Shown here: one piece after another, positions 56,038 to 64,000 of the stretch
How the letters are laid out: every line of letters begins with the position of its first letter
How positions within the stretch are numbered: the stretch's first letter is position 1
Source: Saururus chinensis
Lineage: Eukaryota; Streptophyta; Magnoliopsida; Piperales; Saururaceae
Direction: 5' to 3'
NCBI GenBank assembly: GCA_035235625.1
Contig: CP141148.1
Coordinates: forward strand, 8,427,001-8,491,000
DNA length: 64,000 nucleotides
The notes under the pieces: model-generated
The model's database searches: none
What the model was told of the DNA's origin: nothing
Seen by the model: only the letters and a program-made list of their open reading frames with translations
Program-made: the position numbers and the translations under genes

Positions 56038-56357
56038 GTGTGAATTGGCATCTTTAAAATGGTTGCATATCCATTTATAATTCGTTTGCAAAATTAGACC
56101 TTACCCTTTTCACAAGTTGAAATTTCACAACGATGAGGAACTCCCTATAAATGGCTTATTAGGCATAAGACAACGATGAGGAACTCCTTTATCTTATTCC
56201 TATTCCCTTTTTGGGAGATGTTGCATTTTTTTATGCTCCTTGATTCAATGAGCCTAATATAAGCCACGATTGAGGGAGCGCCAGGGTTGCAAAGGGAAAG
56301 GTTGCATTGATGGAGACGGAGGCTTAAACCTCCATTAACGCCAACCCCCTTTGTTTC

Positions 56358-59300
56358 TGTCACGCCCCGGCGATGCTCGACCTGAGCCGAACCCGGTCCA
56401 AGGGCCAGTCAAGCGCGCAGGGGCGACGAAGTGAACATTGAGAAAACGATCTAGCGGAAGACTTAACCCTAACCACGGGCGATTAACAGAAATACGGAGT
56501 GCGCACAATCCTTTGAGCAAGAGTAAATAAAAAGGGAAGAAAAAGTGTTGCTTATTACAAAGTAAACAACAAACTCAAACCCACAAGCTTAGTTAAGTAA
56601 AGCCCTCACCGGCTCAAAATAAGTCATAAGCTTCACAACTGTAAAATATGACATAAATCCAAAACAAGAACCCTACACAAAGGTCCTGAACAACAGCACA
56701 ATCTAAGGAAAATAAACCACACAAAGAACTCCACGATCACATCCAAGCCACCTCTGACCTTTCCTCGAAGAGGCGATCCTGTCCGTCTGTGTGTCGCACC
56801 ACGCAGCCCCAAATCAAAACACCAAAGAGGGGTGAGTTTTAACAAACTCAGTAATGGTTTTAATATCACTAACAACATCGAAAAAAAATACGATAGCATA
56901 GCGATATACTTAATTCAAAATCAATGAATTACATGGTGCATCATTTTCTGATCACATATACATATCACCTAACACTGCATCATGGTGCAACCTGCATGGA
57001 TGTATCTCTAACATACATATTCCACATGCATAACATCAACATCAACCTGCATGGATGTACCTCTAACATACATATTCCCACATACATAACATCAACATCA
57101 ACCTGCATGGATGTATCTCTAACATACATATTCCCACATGCATAACATCAACATCATACATATTCCCACATGCATAACATCAACATCAACCTGCATGGAT
57201 GTATCTCTAACATACATATTCCCACATGCATAACATCAACATCATACATATTCCCACATGCATAACATCAACATCAACCTGCATGGATGTATCTCTAACA
57301 TACATATTCCACATGCATTATATTATCACAATCAACCTCCATCAAGGAGTAATCACACATTAATGTCACACAGACAGGAGCATAGACAAGGCCACGAAGG
57401 CGTGTCATGATCCAAAATTCTACACAAGAATTAAAGAAAGATCGGGGTTGTCAATCCCTAACATTGCTCGCCCTGGATGATCCTGGCCAAGGATGTCCCA
57501 TTCACACACAGAGAATCTAGAGCAGGGGTGTTCGCCCAGGGATATCTCCTGCGGAGGGAAGAGCCCGAGTTCTCACACAGAGAACCCTAGAACACGTGGT
57601 AGTGGGGTGCACACGGCATACCATACTGGATTCTCAGGGTCCAGATGATACTCATAATAACATTCTCACAATCCGCAAGACAAGCACACAACTCTTCCCC
57701 ACATCATTCCATTTAACAAGACTCAACCCGGGGAGTGCACTCGTTCCACACAGGAACTTCAAATCGTTCCACACAGGAACTTCAAAACAAAATATGTCCT
57801 TTCGGACCAATCAACTTGCGATTAATCCACGACCGATCAATCCGGCACACAATTCCATCACATTGCATCCAATCGGTCAAATGCAATTAATCATGATGAA
57901 GCCTCAATTGGAAATCTATTTTCATGATGTATGCAGCATGGTACATACGTGGGCAAAGCATACATGAATCCTAATCCATGATAAGTGCTATTATCAGCCC
58001 CTAATGCATCATTCATAATCACAATATTAAGCTTCAACATTATCATTTAACCCCACATGTGTGTGTGTATCTAGTAGAAGTATTTCACATAATGCATGTC
58101 ATCATGCTTGAAATTAAACTCACTACCACACTACACATGTGAATTTCCATCTAGACATGAATTCCAGCGGAAATCATAGGAGAAGAATCGTTGAAATCAT
58201 AGCTAGATTCAAAACTCAACCACAAAGGCTAAACACATATAACATCACTCATTTCATCATTGAGTCATGGCATTCACCAACATTCACACACCATTAACCA
58301 CAATCTATCATGACAAATCAGTCCAACAATGATTGTAGTCCTACTAAAAATATGCTTAACCAAAGGGAAACAACCATTCATAATTTCAAGATAACGATTC
58401 CAACATCAAGCCACAAAACATAAGTCATTCCACCATCTCTAAGCATATATCTCAACTCCATAAACTCAATAGCATGCATTTCCAGTAGCCTAACATAGCT
58501 TAAAACACTCCACATTCATATAAAATTGGCAAGCTAAAGTGGAATCATCAAAATAGACATCATATGCACAATATACAATTTCCTGTGTAGCCGATCAATC
58601 GCCCTATAGGCCGTTTGATCAGTTAAACGTGAAATTTTGAAATTTACAGTTCGGCAGTTCGATCGCCTAGCAGACCGATCGATCGGCTGAACTGGAAAAT
58701 CGACGTTTCGGCAGTGTTGCCGATCGAACGCCCTGCAAGGCCAATCGATCGCCAACACGGCAAAACAGTCATCTTCTTCCTTTCGCAAATCCAAACCGAA
58801 ACACCATAGATAACACTTCAAATCCACATCTAACACCCTAATCATCATCAAAAGTCCTCCTTGACTTCCAGAACATCAAACCAAACCATAATAATGCAAA
58901 ACCCTAAGAAATCGGGATTAAATAATTTCATTTTCTAATCTTACCATTAACACACTAAATCAAGCAAACCATTTCGAAATAAGCCAAAAATGGAGAGTTT
59001 TACCAAGGATAAACAGAGATTTTGAAGACCCATTACCTCAGCACTTGATTAAGCTCGGATTAAAGAGTCACCCTTCTTGAAATCCTTGAAAACACAATGA
59101 GTTTGAATTAAACTCTAATAGAAATCGATTTATCCAAGAAATCCCTAATTAAATCTTAGATCTAGGGCTTGTTGGTAGTAAAAATCGAATTTTGAATGTT
59201 AGGGTTTGTAGTAAAACACAAATCAGTAGCTTTTGATGGTCAAAAACGAATTGAATCAAGGGGAAAATGGTAGATTTGGAAGAAATAAAGAGGAAAGCCA

Positions 59301-59853
59301 AGGATTAGTGCTTAATTAGAGTAAGCTTACCTTAATCGGCTTCTAATTTGGGCCTAAGTGGGGATTAGGCTAACCCTCCTTCCTTAGCGTATTCCCAAAA
59401 ATAGAAATGGATCTAGTTTGCCCTTTTATAGTAAGGGTTGGGGTATGCATAGGTAAGTTTTGGGGTGTAAATATGAAAAGTAGGCTAAAAGTGAGTATTT
59501 TACAAATTTAACCACAAATTAAGCCTAATAAAATTCTAAAAATTTTTGTGTGAACTTAAGTATATGTTTAGGTTCATTTTACACAAAAATAAAATTTTCG
59601 ACGGTGGGGCCCACAGGGGTCCCGCCAAAACCCTAATTTTTGGGAAAATAGTAAAAATTCCAAAAAATCCCAAAAATTCACATTTGGTTTAAAATCACTT
59701 AAAACCACTAATGTTGAAGTTAATTTTGGTTAAAACTATCACAAACACTATTTATTTTACGAAATCACTGAATAAGATCAGAAAACACGTAAATCTCACG
59801 ATAACCAATAATTAAAGAAAACCAAAACCAGTTTAAAGATGAGGGTCCTTACA
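56358..59853 (-). mobile_element. Long solo LTR-like element D
   Basis: Starts TGTCACGCCCCGGC and ends GGGTCCTTACA (TG..CA), with a near-match 5-bp flank pair, GTTTC at 56353-56357 and GTTTT at 59854-59858. Minus orientation is inferred from the shared TGTAAGG start with element A when reversed. It carries a minisatellite (56985-57330), a GATCGATCGGC-rich stretch (58580-58770) and the reversed ACTGAGTTTGTTAAAACTCA block near 56835. No gag or pol was seen in 3.5 kb. The one-base mismatch in the target pair suggests age. Confidence 0.62.
56985..57330. repeat. Minisatellite in element D, about six units
   Basis: Units of about 55 bp carry CCTGCATGGATGTA(T/C)CTCTA, then ACATACATATTCC, then ACATGCATAACATCAACATC. 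Two units are interrupted by an extra ATACATATTCCCACATGCAT half-unit, so there is higher-order structure. Confidence 0.9.
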
Positions 59854-61586
59854 GTTTTCTACCATCCACTTACACATTCCCTCCCCTTTCTCTTTTACCA
59901 AAATTATCCCGCTTTTTTTGCCATCACCAGAGACCGCTGCAGCTTTGACTCCGACACCGGTAGCTGCAACCGTGTAAATCATCTGCTTAGTCGTCATGGC
60001 CAAGCTCGCTCAGCCAAGACAATCAAGGTTAAGGAGCATTAAAACCCAACTTCTTTAAAAGTTTAAATTTTTATTATATTAAAAATAATATTTTTAAAGT
60101 TACACAAGATCAATTCAGATAGGTTCATGCAATTTACATAATTATTTTTTTACATATAGTGCTCCACAAATATATATTTATTTAATATATAACGTAGACT
60201 CATATTAAGTAGATTATTTATTTTTAAAATAAATTAATTTTAAAGTACTGAGAAAGAATGAGCAATAATTTATAAGGGAAGGAGAGCATAATAGTATATA
60301 GTTCTAAATGAACTAATTTTAGAATATCTATATCGGTTGATACAACATTATACGGTCTTATTATGCTCTAAAAAATATTATAATGATATATTATTAGCTA
60401 TATTATCTTTTTATGTTTATAAAAGGGTTTATGCCCGTTTCAGTGCATACCAAGCGTATCTTCGATGTGTACCCGTATCTATAGTCAACAATACTCTCAT
60501 CCGTATCGATACGACTTTCCATGGTCTAGACAGTTGGATCATTGTATCTGCCAGACCGAATATAAAGGTTATCTTGTGGTTCTATCTCTTGAAGTCATGC
60601 ATAATCTTCCTCCATCTATATCTAGCCTATTTGTTGCAGCTAGAGCTGCTGCAAGAACATAAAAAATGTACTTTTTACCCAGTTCTACAAAATGGCGAAC
60701 ACATTCACTGTTATTTTCGTACCTTTGCAAGTATTTTGATAATAAATCTTACTGGAAAAATTATAATCGAATCAAGCAAATCGTGCTACCCTTAAGACAA
60801 AATTACCCTCCTTAACGGTGCTTAGGATTTACTTGGGCATCTGCCTCCTAGGATAAGACGATCAACCATGTACTATAGAAGCACCTTTAACACAGTACAT
60901 ATAGAGAACCACAATATGGAATGCTCTCATAGAAAAAGATAGAGATGAAATTATAGAAAAGGGTTGTCTAGAAATCGTTTTCCAAGAATATATAAGAAGT
61001 CCCGTTGAAGACACAACCTGTCCCATTCAAATTGATGCGTCCATCCGTTAATAGATACCTTTTAGTGAAATCAAACTGGACCCGTTTTAGGTTAATAGAA
61101 ACCAAACCAAATAAGAGAAAACCAAACCAAATAAAGTTGGGTTAAGTGAAAACTAGACCAAATGAATTTGTGGGTTGGCCCAAGGGCCTAACTTGAAAGG
61201 TTAAACTTGTGCCTTATATACCAACATCATTACCTTCTTCTATGCGATGTGAGACTATTCACTCATTCAACTAATTTATATCATATGTGTAATTCTCATT
61301 CAATACAAAGTGGGTTTGGGTTCTCTACTATATATATTTGACCCATATAAGCAATATAAACATGACTCACATAAATACCATAAGCTTAACCAATGTAAAT
61401 ATTATGCCCATATTAATAATTTGGGCTTAACCCATTAAATCTTATGCCCGGTTCTAATATTCACTTAATTAACAAAAGAAAAACCTTGGAGCACTAGTGA
61501 TCAAGGGATTTGATGGTAAATGAGATATTTCTCCATCATTCAAGAAGGAAAATACATTTTAAGCAATGCCTAAATAATTTACTTAC
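59854..61586. other. Intergenic, no supported gene
   Basis: AT-rich. A 152-codon frame at 60337-60795 has no recognisable domain. Text near 61240-61320 (GCGATGTGAGACTATTCACT) resembles sequence often seen in plant retrotransposon LTRs, but ends were not found. Confidence 0.4.
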
Positions 61587-63925
61587 AGAAGCTGGAGTAA
61601 GGATCGTCATGGTAGTAAGTGCAGGTTCTTCCTAAAGCATCCGAATATGGAGGGGCCAGCACATCTAATACTGCACAAGGAGTAATAGCAGTGAAACAGT
61701 GGAGACTACCCCCATTATTTGGATACAAGACAGTGGTAGGGCAAGGCTCTGTCAGGACAGTGTCCAACTGTAATTTCGTTGCATGAAGAAATTTGAAACA
61801 ATTATTGGTAAAATTCTCTGCCACATACCATGTAAGAAAAAAATGCCTGAACTCTTGCACCATAGTAGACTACACAATGAATTTCTATTCACCGTCACCA
61901 CTATAAAAGCATGCATTTACTTTGAAGTCCCTCGGAGTAACAGCACCAAAGTTTGTTTTAAGAGGATCAATAAGGTCACATAGTCCTCTACACCAAAGAC
62001 CGCAGTTAAACATAAAAAACAGATAAAACTATAACCTCTGGTCATTGTTTTGCAAATTTTCAATTTTTATGGCATTTAATATGCAAGTTCCAGATTGCCA
62101 GTACATTGCGTCATGAGAAGTCAATACTCACCACAACATTTTTCATAACTAGCCTTAGACTTTCAATAAATTCTAGAAAAGTATAATTAGGAGTTTGATG
62201 GTCATGCTAGGGATTATCTGATGTTTTCACACTCTTATGCTTCTAATGTTTACACTGAACTTGCATGTCCTATATCAATTTTGTCCTTCAAAAACATGTT
62301 TCTTCATGATATCTGGTTGTTACTTAAGGATTATATTATGTAGACAATTATGATGTCCTGATGCTTAAATGGTGAATCAGCTAAATTACTGCCTTGGATG
62401 GTGAATTGAATGAATTTCCAAAGATCTTGCTTGAATGAGTTCTTATTGATTTTCACTGACTTCATTAGGTTGTAGCTCCTATGTGGCTAAATAGATTGGC
62501 GAAAATAATTAATTGAACAAATGCCTCACCTTTCTTCTTGAAGCAACGCCACATGAGCAAGCTGATAAAAATGCATACAAAACTAACTAAAAAAATAAAG
62601 AAATATATACGTGAACCTTCGTTTTTCTGCTCCATGCAAATCACATATTCATGCTCTTAACCATAAATATTTGTACAACTAAAGCAAGAAAGTACGTGGA
62701 TCACGGATGCCTCAGAATTTCTGCAAGCATGCACCAACCTTTTTTTTTTTACTTTATATTTTTGTTTTAGTGAACCAACCATGATATATTGTTAATAATT
62801 TAAGAAATGCTAGTAAAAACCATAAAAGAGGTGTCAAGTGCATAGGATAACTACATTGTAGCCTTACCAAGGAAGGGGTCTGGATCACCACTTTGCAAAT
62901 ATGAAGAATCAACCCAATCGTATGCTTTCACGTGCATGGACCCATTTGGATCAATACAGTCATACCAGGATGATCATGGAGGGGAATGACTTGACGAAGT
63001 TGGCATGCAGAAAATTCCAATCTGCATGATACATACTCCATGGGTCATGACGTCAAGCTAACTTAATTAGCAAAGCAAACATGGAATATATTAATTAAAA
63101 GTGATATACCTTTCACGTCATATAAGATAATACATGCATAAAATAATTGTGCATGGATTCTAGATAGCTGTTCCTAAAGGCATTGGTTTGTCATCAAAGG
63201 TTGTAACCATCATGATATTTAGAGCTTCCAATATAAACAAGTTGGTACTTGTTACAAAGGCAAAAAAAAGCCAAATACCTAATATGTCCTGTATAGCTAA
63301 CGAAAATAAACACTAAACGTGACAAGTCTGAATATTTAATTTTGTTCACCTCTCCTCAATTGCAATACTTCCTATCATATACAAAAATTGTTTCATAGGC
63401 CTATCGGACAGTCCAAAGTTTTTGGGACTTACAATAACTTTTATACTCGTGTATGTTTAAATATGTAATAGGTTGAGCCCAACGTGCGGCCCTGGTTGAT
63501 GGATGATTCTTGAATAGGTTTTCCCCCAAAAAATCCATGTCCTCGGTCATCTTCAGAAAACTCTCCACTAAGGTCAACATCAGATGGAATCAACATCAGA
63601 TGGAACCATCTTATCTGGAAAAAAATTATTCTGTAACATGTCAGATATGAAGAATTGCAATACTATTATTTTCACACAAAAAGAGGTACAAATGTTAATC
63701 CAAGACCACAAGAATGGCTTGAGAACTCAGGTGGTAGAAGCACTAACCATTCGAGTGGGCCTAACAATCAACTTTAAAACTTGTGCATTCAAGTGAAGCG
63801 AGAACATTAATAGTGTAAGTGAAACTAGGATGATTATGAAAACTAGTCTCCTGATATCCGGGGAGGAGGCCACGGCCCTGGAAAGGCAAAAATATCTTTT
63901 TGCAAAGGCCGTAGAGCGCTTGAAC
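61587..63925 (-). pseudogene. PCO: Plant cysteine oxidase, broken gene, probably partial at right edge
   Basis: PCOs are iron thiol dioxygenases that oxidise N-terminal cysteine of ERF-VII factors and so sense oxygen. Minus-strand pieces: about 63843-63925 (VQALYGLCKKIF); about 63440-63614 (DKMVPSDVD, later ARWAQPITYLNIHEYKSY); 62868-63021 (IGIFCMPTSS, VIPLHDHPGMTV, GSMHVKAYDWV); 61587-61817 (TVLTEPCPTTVLYPNNGGSL, HCFTAITPCAVLDVLAPPYS). Splice signals are visible at most ends. Frames change in the first piece, in the second after a 16-bp duplication (ATCTGATGTTGA twice), and twice in the third: one base before VIPLHDHP, then loss of about five residues with a shift before GSMHV. The HxH iron-ligand pair and the third His (LHCF) are still readable, but in different frames. 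The C-terminal end was not found. Assembly error is possible; several independent breaks favour a pseudogene. Confidence 0.75.
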
Positions 63926-64000
63926 CTACAACGGCCCCTTTGCCATGGCCGACCTGCACCACCGCTGCAGAGGCTCCCAAATCCAAATATTTGTCCCTTA

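Noticed and set aside
60337-60795. 152-codon plus-strand frame
   Set aside because: AT-rich, no recognised domain, and an overlapping frame is also open. Possibly decayed sequence, but I cannot support a gene.

Overview
This window is plant nuclear DNA, from a flowering plant. Genes are split by many short GT-AG introns, the proteins belong to plant families (CSLC glucan synthase, plant proline iminopeptidase, plant cysteine oxidase, plant-type cabin-1), and AT-rich intergenic DNA is full of MITEs and LTR remains. I cannot name the species. No bacterial, organellar or viral genome segment is visible, and I see no tRNA, rRNA or CRISPR.

Three genes look intact. (1) A plus-strand proline iminopeptidase, 11 exons, 7716-14687, 390 residues, with a likely transit peptide. 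(2) A minus-strand CSLC xyloglucan glucan synthase, 5 exons, 16170-20013, 718 residues, tail-to-tail with gene 1. (3) A minus-strand gene of unknown function, 8 exons, 47702-51201, 745 residues, carrying three 60-residue repeats and a KEN motif. All exon ends were set by splice signals, phase continuity and family similarity recalled from memory, without any database search.

Three more loci are broken gene relics that keep recognisable exons and splice sites but have frameshifts: a cabin-1-like TPR protein (1408-3587, minus), a mitochondrial enoyl reductase MECR fragment (55236-56037, plus) and a plant cysteine oxidase (61587-63925, minus). A partial copy of the last exon and 3' region of the iminopeptidase lies at 15655-15905.

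Layout: 1-838 and 3590-3903 are arrays of a 16-bp palindrome, the second abutting a cabin-1 exon. 4-7.7 kb is intergenic with MITEs. 7.7-20 kb is the gene pair. 20-29 kb is intergenic with TIR elements and simple repeats. 29.2-38.3 kb is a nested LTR cluster: a minus-oriented element with GTATA target duplications (29218-35945), a plus-oriented element with GACAG duplications inside it (33673-35472), and a truncated relative in inverted orientation (35946-38348). 38-47 kb is gene-poor. 47.7-51.2 kb is the unknown gene. 52.7-59.9 kb holds two further related LTR-like elements flanking the MECR relic. 61.6-64 kb is the cysteine oxidase relic.

The three intact genes share no evident pathway. The most unusual material is repetitive: the palindrome arrays, and the very long minisatellite-bearing solo LTR with its inverted partner.
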